A stretch of DNA of 64,000 nt, from positions 264,217,706-264,281,705 of the forward strand of contig CM046877.1 in the NCBI GenBank assembly GCA_025667525.1. The letters are read 5' to 3'. Made by a program: the position numbers and the translations under genes. This document shows, piece after piece, positions 53,965-64,000 of the stretch. The notes under the pieces are model-generated. The model was not told the origin of the DNA, did not search any database, and saw only the letters and a list, made by a program, of their open reading frames with translations. This DNA comes from Glebionis coronaria. Lineage: Eukaryota > Streptophyta > Magnoliopsida > Asterales > Asteraceae. Positions within the stretch are counted from its first letter, which is position 1, and every line of letters begins with the position of its first letter.

Positions 53965-56380
53965 GCCTTAGCAGACTTGGATTCATCTGGTTGTTCAACA
54001 AGAACAGACTTAGTTCTCATAACAACCCCTTGTTCATCCCTCTTTGGATGAAATACCCAGTTAACCCCAATAGGTTTTGTAATGACCTTTGAAATGTAAC
54101 TAAATCTGTTGCAGGTCATTGAAATCCCATTATCATTGGGGTTTTGATCTTTCTTAGGTCTCCATGTCAAGCTTTAAGAAGCTTTAGACCCCTTACCCTG
54201 TGGTTGCAAATATTTAGGTCTGGTCACGTTTCTGTCAGCGTTGGATTTGTTCTTGTCAACGCTGAAATTACCCTTCTCAGCGTTGAACCTAGGGTTTGCT
54301 ACAGAAACCCATTGCCTGTTAGACAAATTATTTTTCTTTTGAAATGGTCTTTGTCCATGAGTGTTAGACCCTCTTGTGAAGAATGAGGCAGGTCTAACAG
54401 CTTGTGGACTTTGTTGCACACAAGGTTTGGGTCTGACAACGTTTGACTTTCTAACAGTGTTGACCTTGGAAGCGTTGACACACTTATATGCTAAATGTGA
54501 AAAGCTACCACAAGTGTAACAAGCTTTTCTAGACACAACCCTAGGTCTAGAAGAGAATAAGCATGTTCCATCATTACTAACTTGGCTTTTAGGTGACCTA
54601 GTATTCCTATACATTTCTGCATACTTGACACTAGGTTTTCTAACAGTGTTTGAGCCATGGTCAACAGCCTTACCAGTGATTGGGTTTGTTACCTTAATAG
54701 GGATTGACTCATTAGGACTTTCACATAACAAGCCACCCTTAACAAATAAGGTAGGGTTGGCTTTCTTCCATTCATTCAAGTCAGTCAACTTCTGTTGATA
54801 CTCTTCAACTGGGGTAATGATTCTTGGTGGAGGGATGAATTCCTCCTCTTGGAGTTCTGGTAAACCAGTCCAAGATAGGTCCTTTTGTTGGACACCATAG
54901 AAGTCACCAGCTGGTGGTGGAACCACAGAGTAGTCTTTCATCCCAATCCCAGTCATATCCCTAGGATCCCTTTGTTTATTAACACATTCTCCTAGGGTTT
55001 GTGTGGCCTTATCAAATCTCTGAATTTTAAGGCCAACATTATCTTTATTTTTAATGGCATCATCTAACTTAGCCTGTAACTCACCATTAACCCTTTCCAT
55101 GATGCTTCTAACCTCATTACTAGCATTTAACTCATGTTTTAAGATATTTATTTTGTCTTTTAAGTCAAATTCCATTTTCTTGTATTCAGAAACTGTCTTC
55201 TTAGTTTGAGTGAGAGATATTTGGTAATTAGACAGTTTTCATCTTTCAGTACTCACATCATCTAATAATCTTAACAACTCTTTGTTAAGTTTCTCAGTAT
55301 TTAACCTACAGCCCTTACTACAAAAAGCATCATCGTATACCTCATTATCTGATGAAGAGGAGGAGTGTGCCATGAGAGCATATTGGACATGCTCTTCTTC
55401 TTCAATCTCAGTAACCAAAGCTTTATCCTCTTCCACATCTTTAGCCAAATAGCTCCAATCCCATCCCATACCATCAATTTCTTGAACTGCAACCATGGCC
55501 TTAGGATCCTGAGCCTTAACAATTTGGCTTGAGGGTTTGCCAGCATCAGATCTTCTAGGAGATCTACATTCCCTCATGAAGTTCCCCATACGATGACAAT
55601 TGTAGCATTCAACCTTGGATTTATCAAATCCAGCAGTGTCCTTTGCATTGAAGGTCATCTTCTTCTTAAACCTTCTATTCCACCTGTTTACTCTTATACT
55701 AGCAAGAGCCATGTTCCACTTAATATCCATCTCTTCCAAGTGCTCATCACTTATTTGCTCAAGGTCCTCATATGTAATCACTGAACCATTGGACAAAGAA
55801 GCAATATAAGCACATACAGTATCCAGATCCAAACCAGCAGGTGGTGAGTCACTTTTGTATGTGTCAGCGTCTGAATACGAGGCGTTGACAGGACATGTTC
55901 CAGCGTTGACACATGTTGAACCAGTAACTGGATGCATGTAAGTGTCCTTTTGATTGAATTGACCTTCACTGTGAGAGAAGAAGGCCATGTTACTGTTGGT
56001 AGACTTGGTTCCATGCTCCAAAAGAGTTTCATTCTCCAACAGCCTTAGTTTGATGTAGATATCATCAAAAGTAGAACTTTTGTGAGTGTTATTGGCAAGT
56101 ATAGATCTTGCCTCAATCTTCCATACTTCACCAAGGCTTTTAAGAAAAGTGGCAATGGTATCAACGTCACCAACTTGTGTCCCCATGAAGGACAACTTGC
56201 TTGTAATATCAAGCAGTCTGCTTCTAACACTGTTAAGCTTCTCATTAGGTTGAGCATTGAAAACAGCATACTCATGCATGAGTTGCTTCTCCTTCTCTTC
56301 TTTAGTATCTTCATTGCCACCATATGCAACTTCAAGGGCAGCCCAAAGGTCTTTTGCAGATTCATAACCTCTGTACTTAT
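53943..56380 (-). pseudogene. Copia D Gag, 5' end cut by G4
   Basis: One frame with TGA 55239 and TAA 54174. From KYRGYESAKDLW onward it is the Copia UBN2 Gag domain (LMHEYAVFNAQP, LLDITSKL). The first zinc knuckle reads CYNCHRMGNFMREC, with Asn in place of the zinc-binding His. A second knuckle, CYTCGSFSHLAYKC, is intact. A coiled coil lies at 55175-54980. Codons upstream of about 56380 come from the G4 LTR and are not Gag. Confidence 0.83.
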
Positions 56381-59277
56381 TATAACACCCCCAACAAATG
56401 CTATGCGCAGCGGAACTACAACATTTGGATGCTAGGCAGTTATCATCACACACAAGCTATTTCGAACGAATCAAAGAGACGTAGGAATTTAAACATAAAT
56501 TAAAGATTGTTTAAAACATCAAAGTCTACTGTTTTCCAAACCCCAAAGATAATACAAAACAGAGTCGCGTTTTGGTCCCCACTGAATCTCAACCCAAAAG
56601 TACATTTTCGTTCACATGACATAATATAAAATATTTAAGTGCTAAAAGGGAGGAAAAACAAAGTAGACCGCCAAGCCACAACAACCATCCTCGCATGCTC
56701 TGCTGCTATCAATCTTGGTTACCTGAAACACATGCTTAAAACCTTCAACACAAAGGTTGAGCGAATATATAGGTTTATCAAATCATAGGTTGAACATGAG
56801 TATTAAAACCAATCATGACCATTCAATAGCATTGTCGTACTCACAATCTATTATTCAAGGATATTATCTTTAGCAATAGCTAATAATTGTGTTTAAGCTC
56901 GTGACACTAATCCGTTAACTCAATCACCTGCGTACATTTACCAGCATGATTAAGATGAAACCAGTGTCCTTCTAAAGGCATCAGTTGCAATTATACCTTA
57001 TTTCTTATCACAAGTTATCCGTCCGCAGAGGGTACTCAACGTACTAGCTCTCGTCTCTGATAGGGTCGTTAACCCCATAGTACTATCAATTGTATAAGCG
57101 GCTATCTCCAACCCACACAAGGGCAAGACAATAGTTAATAGTTCACGAATTTAGGGACTTTTTCAACTAGGTACTCAACACAATTCAAGGCAACATTTGG
57201 GTCCAACAATCATTCATGACTTATGTTCATTTTAATTTAAATAGCATGTATCCCCCTCGCGGGTAAAAACATTTGAAATAAGTAAGAGCGAGGCTATAGA
57301 CTCACCTGGCATAGTAGTAGTGGTTCTAGCGAAGACGTAACGAGAAATGTCACCGACGACGTGGATGCCCGGGAAAATCAAACACTTGACCAAAAAATCA
57401 AGGTACGAAAACCAAATCAATACTCCGCGTACATTATTGTACTAAACACACGCATATGCAACCACACTCAATGCTTATAAAAACTCACGCCAAAATTAAA
57501 CAAGTAGATGTTACTAGACTTATACCATTTACCTACGTAATTAAAGTTGATTCCCATTTTATAGATTTGCCGGTACTTACCAAAAGTACGGGCTGTTTGC
57601 TATGACTTAAGCACCTATATAAATTTCAAGAAAATTCACAAAATGCCTCATGGTCTGTATAAAACCCATATTTAATCCCATGAAAAGTTTTCACTTTTAT
57701 GACCCGTTACACATCATATTACTAAACATAAGTTTTTAGGACTGATTTTGCACTTCTAACATGTAAGACTTGTTTGACCCATTTAAAATACAACATTGAC
57801 CAATACAACACCTAAGTCCAAAAATAGACTCACAAGTGCAGGTTTGAGACCAAAAATCAACTTTAAATCATTTACAAAGCTCTATCTATGGTCCCCGGTA
57901 TTTGACCCAAAACCAAACACAAATTTGGATTGTGTTGATTCTCATCTCCCGGTACACGAACCTTCAAAATATCATAACTTTTGACTCGTTTGGAGTCGTA
58001 AGCTCTACCTTATACCAAAACGAAGCTAAGACAAAGCTCTACAACTCTATCCTATGTTTATGACCTGCTTACAAAGTTAAAACCACGAAAAATATGCTTG
58101 AACAATCTGCCTAAATTTCCTACTTCAAAATCATTACACCACTTGTTTCCAATCCATCCAAACATCACCTAAACCTAGACTAACCACTTATAATCATTCC
58201 TAAACACCTTAATCAGTCCCTAACACCTAGGATATCAAATCCACTCTAAAACCCATTTACCAAATCAAGCATGCAACATGTTTAACTCATTCAAACACAC
58301 CTAAAACATCACTCTAAACACAAACCCACAAGCAAAATCATCAAAATCATCAAGCCACCACCAAACCCATTTTGGTCGTGGGTTTGGTGTAGCCAAAACA
58401 CCCAATCCATTTCGTTTTTAATTGATTTTATGGTTGATTAATCATTACCCAAACACTAATTAAACATCTCACTAGTTTAATTAGATTAAAACATACTTTT
58501 GAAAATCTTTGATTCTTGGAAAATTAATGTTGTGCATGTTGGATTATATGGTGTAAGAACACTTACAATTGAAAATAAAAACGTGGTTTAAGCTTGGATT
58601 TAATCAAAACAAGATGGAAAAAGTTTTGGTGGTGGTGGTGGTGTTTATGGTCGGCGGCCAAGAGAGGGTGGGAGAGAAGAGAAGAATTTTTTTTTAGAGT
58701 GTTTGGTTGTGTGTGTTTAGTATCCTCCTTTTTGTAAACTTTGAGGGGCTTGTTTTGTCAAATGGGCTTTCTTTTGGCCTTGTTTTTAAACGACACAACT
58801 TAGTTGCGGGAAACGGCTAGTAGTTGGTTTTAAAATTTTACGGGAGTCGGGGGTCGTCCCGAACATTCAAAAAATACTTTTAAATGGTTCAAACACACAC
58901 AAAACGAATATACACATGGTCCCGACTCGACTTAAATCGTAATAAAAATAAAATCTCGAAAAACTCAAATATCTATCAATCGATAATAAAAGGTAAATTT
59001 TGGGCATCCGTTGGTATCGTAGTCGTCATCGGTTCTTCTTAAATCGTCAAATGTTAAAATTTCGACCTTAAACGTTGGTTTCAACTTAAACCGTCAAATA
59101 TATAGACAACGAAATATCTTAAAAATTTCAAAAATATTCGTAAAATAGGATTAAATAAATAAAGTTGGGCTCGGGATATCACATCCTCAAGTGAGTCGCA
59201 ACTTAAGAGAGATGCTCATACTGAACAGCTCTTGAGAGAATAACTTAGCATCATACGACACATTCACGGGTATTACA
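56381..59277 (-). repeat. G4 3' LTR
   Basis: On the minus strand it begins either at TGTAATACCCGTG (59277) or at TGTGATATCCCGAG (59183), and ends near GGGGGTGTTATA (56381). The preserved GGGTGTTA end and the 2.8-2.9 kb length fit a Tekay LTR. It interrupts Copia D gag. No gene was seen in it. Confidence 0.65.
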
Positions 59278-59295
59278 TCCTCCCCTCCTTAAGGG
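59278..59295 (-). other. G4 polypurine tract
   Basis: CCCTTAAGGAGGGGAGGA on the minus strand stands directly before TGTAATACCC. Confidence 0.65.
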
Positions 59296-59520
59296 AGCGA
59301 CGTCCCGATGCTCTTCGGTTCTTATACTCGCATTCCGTACTACTAGAAAGATGAGGGTACTTCTTACTAAAGAGGTATTCACGTTCCAATGTGGACTTCG
59401 GTTCACGTCTCGGGTTCCATCACACCTTCACAATGAGTATTATACCTTGCTTCAATTCTCTTAACATATCGATCCATGATCTCCACTTCAATTTCCCAAA
59501 TTCTTCCTACGGTTATCAAC
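59296..59520 (-). pseudogene. G4 integrase C-terminus and chromodomain remnant
   Basis: Minus-strand fragments EVEIMDRYVKRI and, in another frame, VKV-stop-WNPRREPKS...LEREY...KKYPHL match the Tekay chromodomain pattern ending in KYPHLF. A TGA replaces an Arg codon (CGA) and at least one frameshift is present. Confidence 0.6.
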
Positions 59521-60324
59521 ACGTCTCTTTTCAAAGCTTCTCGAGGTTAGCAAGTGATTCTTAATCTACCCCATCTCTTCCGTAGCCTTTCGAATCATTT
59601 CAAGTCCATTTAACTGACTTTTTCCTACTTCATTCTATCCAACTGGCGATCTACATTTTCATCAAAATTTTCTTCAAATGTTGTAGCTTCATTGTTAACA
59701 TGGTAAATGTCGTTGTACAAAGGTACTACCAACGGTAAGTGTCGATCTCAACAACTATCAAAATCAATCACACACGTTCGGAGCATGTCTTCCAACGTTC
59801 GAATCGTCCTTTCACTTAGTTTCATCGTCTCATAAAAATAATTATTCAAAAAATAAAATCGCACGGGTCACACATAACCCTATTGAAAACGTTCATAATA
59901 TACCAGACGAAGTAATTAATACTAGTCGTACCTTATTGCAATATTACGTACATACAACCCTAGCTCAACGAAAATGAACCCATCGATACGGAAATCATTC
60001 GACGTATACATAACTCTCTCGAAAACATCACAATCCAATCAAACACAAAAGCCATAATAAAACACATACAACCATATTACGACATGTTTGCAACATAGCC
60101 AAACCACCCCAAGTCAATATGTTCAATCAAGTTAACTCACGCTTGCTAATCAGCCAAGCCATGATAAAATAAGAATATTTGACATGATTCCCGGATGAGT
60201 CTAGTCAAAAGAAAATTGCAAGTTAAAGAAGGTTCACGAGCTTGCTAGCTATGGATGCATATCCAAAAAGAAAGAAAAATACATACATATGTCATCGCAG
60301 GGTGCTCACACACGGATCCATACC

Positions 60325-60412
<88 letters not shown>

Positions 60413-63021
60413 AGAACACCATCTTACTTCCGTCCCAAACGTGGTCAAAATCTCAATATATATCATCGTTCACAGTAAAAAAAATATATTACATGGCATG
60501 TGTTCTCCATGATCGGACTTCATTAGACAATGTCGTCTCAAGTTCTCACAACTTACCATCACTCGACCAGATCACTTACCGCATAAATACATAAAAGGCA
60601 AGGGTTTACCACAAAAACATCAACTATGGCTATCTATCGTTTAACCATCGATGATCAAAGAAAATCGAGTCAAGCAAATAGGATTCCTTACTTTGAATAA
60701 ATGAAGGGGGAAAATTGAATTGTCTACCAACTAACAATGCACAGTTGGTAAACTTCAACAATTTATCATGTGTCATTGTCATATCAAAAAAAACAAGAAA
60801 AGAAGCAATATAAAGTACGATACATTTAATGTAGGAGAAGTCTTCTTCATTTCCCTCAGAGTTATTCGAACTCGGATTTACTCTACTTTGGCAACCTTCT
60901 ATTTTTGTTAAAATTCCTTCTTACTGTCGGTACAAGTCCCTTTGGTATTTCATCAACACCCTTGTGATTCCGATGAAATTCGCACGTTACACACAACACA
61001 TAAAAACATTTTCCAAAATTACTCTGCCACAGTGACTTCCTAAGTCAACGCCAAACAAAAAGAAAAGATTTCAAGGAACACAAGAAAATTCAAAAATTTC
61101 TTTAGGAATCAAAGAAAATACGATTACTTGCATAAGGATCCATTATTTTAAAAATGTTTTCATCCAAACATCTATCAAAAACACTACCGGTTTTAAAGAT
61201 GACCAATTGATTTGAAACTACATTGCCCTTCCAAAACTATGCATAACTAGCTAGATAATGCATACATGAGGACCAAGCAACGACAATTAACAAAACAGGA
61301 CTCTTCCCAAATTATGCATAGTTAGCTAAGCTGTGCATAATTGAGGATCGAGTGACGACACAAACATTATTATTACATACCAAATATGACTACGAAAGTT
61401 TTCGACCTAATCTTCAAAATAATTAAACCATTTGAAATGGAATTTGAAATGGGAAAATATTGTTACCATCGTTTTAAGAAACACATCAAACATTTTTCGT
61501 CTACTTTGGAAACATACCTTACTTTGCCTATTCATGAGAAAAATGAATAAATAATTAAGTAAATAAATCGACACCATTTACATTTGGTTAAACGAAACAT
61601 TTCACACTCATACATATTTTCAAAATAGACTAGTCACCATACAATGGTAAGGTGGTCTAGGATTAAAGATCATTGCAAGCACAAAAAGTAATAAAATCCA
61701 AAAATTAGTGAGATCGAACTAGGTAAACAAGCAATATAATTGCCAACTGAAATTAACTAGATTATAAATGAAGATACTTTGAAGATATGACAAGAGTTTC
61801 AGAATAATCAACGGCAATCTACGAATACATAGAGTAAAAATTGAATATCAACACAAGCGTCAAAAATAAAACAACGATCATAATTCCCATCGTCTCGAGT
61901 TACACACACATTCCACCAAGGGTATACGGGGAGAGGAGAAGAATCACCTGGTCGATTATAAACAATTTCACCAGGAAGATCGAGTTCTTTCACCTCTACA
62001 ATTTGGTAAAGCGGCTTCGCCTCCTCGCTTTTGTTCAAAATAAATAACCAATTTAATGAAGATTTATAGCGTCCTTCAAGTAAATATAGAATTTTAGGTT
62101 CCATTAACCGAAAGAAGAAAAATCACAACGTCCATGAACAGGACAAAATATACCGGGTGACATACCCTCATCATCAAGTACTAGCGAAATAGTAGTTTTA
62201 AAATAAATATAATAATAATGGTTTCATATCATGGAAAATATTAAAATGAACAGTCACATGACGACTAAAGTTTAGATACAGACTCATAAAATGAAAGAAG
62301 GGATGTTGGACGATCGAACCATTGTGACTCAAAACATTATATATACATCTTAAGATAATAATACAAATATTCGTTTGTTGGGTAATCCATTTGCATTTTC
62401 TAGTTACTGTTACCTTGTATATTGTAAAACCGAACATTTGCACATTTTTAATTTGTGTTACCCCATTAAAGATTTCAGACCTTTCATGTTTCAATCTATA
62501 CAAAGTTTTTATATCTATAAAAATTACAATTGCAAGAAAATTTCTAACATCAGTTGATTCGGTGACTCGGTTATCATAACTGGTAAAATCATTAGGTTTT
62601 AAAATCTCCATACTTGTGTCAAAATCTCATTAATGTTCATATCTTAAGTACCAAAAACGTACATAGTAAGAATTTTCCAAGTTTTACGTTTTTATTATTG
62701 CAACTTATCTCATTACATATATACAAATATCCATCATGACTCAAACTAGTCGAATTAACTCTTAAAAATCAATCTTTGACTATTTATTATACACATGTCT
62801 TCCTTAAAATTTGTACGCTATATTTTATTCACGCGACTCGAGTCAGGCGTCAAAGACGTTTCACGTAGTATTATCTCGGATAAATTACTGATTTTAGTCG
62901 AGACTTGAATCTCAAAAATAATAATAATATAATAATATAATAATTAATCAGAAATGCTTATTTCAATAATTCTAAAATGTAGAAAATTCAACTTTTAATC
63001 CTTAGCCCATATCTAACGATT
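59521..63021 (-). other. G4 internal remnant, no gene recognised
   Basis: About 3.5 kb of AT-rich sequence without a recognisable domain in any frame. The only clear feature is the TA microsatellite at 60328-60410. It may include inserted or heavily mutated sequence. Confidence 0.4.
60328..60410. repeat. (TA)n microsatellite
   Basis: About 41 uninterrupted TA dinucleotides. It generates false Ile-Tyr ORFs in several frames. Confidence 0.98.
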
Positions 63022-64000
63022 TTTAACATTAACACATCTCGCAGCGGAATAAAACAAAAGATTTTTCAAACGATTTTAAACAAGCATCATCGAATTATGC
63101 ATAGTGATTCTCTATAACGACAATTTAAATAAACAAATGATTTCCAATGACGTTCCATCAATGTTTAAAAATTTATTTCAAGCGTTAGAATTTCTCAATT
63201 ATAGTGTATATTCCAATTTTATCCCAGTTTATTCACTACAACAAGTAACGTGTTCTAGTTTACACCAATGCATACGTACACATAACCTTATGTTTAAAAT
63301 AAAACCAATTTTACAAAGTTTTTAGCTCCAAAATACATGACCAATTCTTCTACTCATGTTTTATATTACAAGATACGCCAAAAGTTTGCTACATTGACCC
63401 AAAAATTAATTCATACTAAATCAAAGTTACATATACTCAACAGTCATATCGTAAATTTTATTATAAACTCCTTTTTCAAATTATATTAAACAAATTCTTA
63501 ACAAATCCATCACTAGCTTCTAGTATCAAATTATTAATATATAAAAACAAGGATTTTACGAGTAATATAAATTACTTATTATGATATACCAACCAAGGTT
63601 GAAGGAAAAATAATTTCACATTGTCCCTTTACTCTCTATAAGAGTTTTACTTGTTACAAGACATATCATAGGTCATTTTTATCCAAAAATTTCATCCGCC
63701 AAGTATTAAATATGTAAAACACTTTATGTTTAAACCATTCAATCAACAAAGTTTAATGCTTACTCAACTCACACAAATGCCGGACCTCGTCATATATACT
63801 ATCAAATTTAAAATAATAAGACAACAAGAACAAAAATGAAATAAACGAAGCGAGAATACGTATGTCAACTAAATGTTGTTATTGGCCTCGGATGAGTCTC
63901 GAAATCGTACTCCACAAAATTAACACAAAAACCAACCAAATTTCATGTTATCGCGATTGATCACAACGCTAGTCTATTTTAAAACACATCTTTAAATTCA
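63022..64000 (-). repeat. Probable diverged G4 5' LTR, partial
   Basis: The word CGCAGCGGAA at 63041-63050 also occurs at 56404-56413 close to the G4 LTR end. A later stretch (63855-63910) aligns loosely with 57295-57345 at a similar distance. No primer site could be found at the boundary. Confidence 0.4.

Larger units (their letters stand above)
48770..56380 (-). mobile_element. Copia D, decayed Copia element with accessory ORF
   Basis: On the minus strand the order is gag, protease, integrase, RT and RNase H (56380-50323), a 1.25-kb spacer and an accessory ORF (49071-48770) cut by G3. The gag start is cut by G4. No LTR of D is in the window. Coding frames are broken by stops and a frameshift. 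D is the oldest visible layer of the nest. Confidence 0.82.
56381..64000 (-). mobile_element. G4, deleted Tekay-type chromovirus remnant
   Basis: On the minus strand a long LTR (56381-59277) is preceded by a polypurine tract (59278-59295) and by a chromodomain remnant. The internal part to about 63021 is only 3.7 kb, too short for a full chromovirus, and shows no RT or integrase core. A second, diverged LTR-like region starts near 63022. Boundaries at 56381 and 63022 are approximate. Confidence 0.6.

Noticed and set aside
60242..60594. ORFs with long Ile-Tyr runs
   Set aside because: Translation of the TA microsatellite in several frames on both strands.
62198..62611. 137-codon minus-strand ORF
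   Set aside because: AT-rich sequence, no recognised domain, within degraded G4 internal sequence.
1..64000. Host protein-coding genes
   Set aside because: Every frame with recognisable domains belongs to a retrotransposon; the remaining ORFs are short, lie in LTRs or leaders, or are shadows.

Overview
This window is plant nuclear DNA made almost entirely of LTR retrotransposons. I found no host cellular gene, tRNA or rRNA. Copia Gag proteins with long coiled coils, Athila/Tat-type Gag-protease proteins, Tekay-type chromoviruses with long LTRs and an accessory ORF downstream of a Copia pol all point to a eudicot with a large genome. From remembered family resemblance, Asteraceae is the best guess (inference).

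The elements are nested. The oldest visible layer is Copia D (minus, 48770-56380). Athila-like G3 (minus, 40377-48769) interrupts D's accessory ORF. Chromovirus G2 (plus, 20239-40376) sits in G3's 3' non-coding region. Athila/Tat-like G1 (minus, 1121-20238) sits in G2's 5' leader. Two copies of one Copia family lie inside G1: truncated copy A (1-1120) in G1's 3' LTR and complete copy B (2105-10841) in its 3' non-coding region. Complete Copia C (minus, 20580-32672) is inserted in G2's gag. A decayed chromovirus, G4 (minus, 56381 to the window end), interrupts D's gag on the right.

Copia B (323-bp LTRs, target duplication GGATC) and Copia C (385-bp LTRs, target duplication AGTGA) each have LTR pairs with no difference I could see, so both inserted recently. 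C keeps full gag and pol frames. B has lost protease, integrase, reverse transcriptase and RNase H but shares C's type of Gag C-terminal region and 3' non-coding region, so it probably moves by using proteins from a C-like element. G1 encodes only Gag and protease plus a long acidic tail. G2, G3, G4 and D carry stops, frameshifts and lost catalytic or zinc-binding residues.

The most unusual signals are at RNA or DNA level. (1) Covarying inverted repeats bracket the polypurine tract/LTR junction in A, B and C. (2) A four-hairpin block in the 3' non-coding region of A, B and C shows a compensatory stem change. (3) A CCCTCCTA/TAGGAGGG hairpin just downstream of the putative TATA box occurs in Copia LTRs and in the LTR of Athila-like G3. 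(4) Three short GT-AG intron-like segments interrupt the G2 gag, and their removal restores the frame. (5) Copia B carries a tandem array of about 145-bp units, each with up to four stem-loops.
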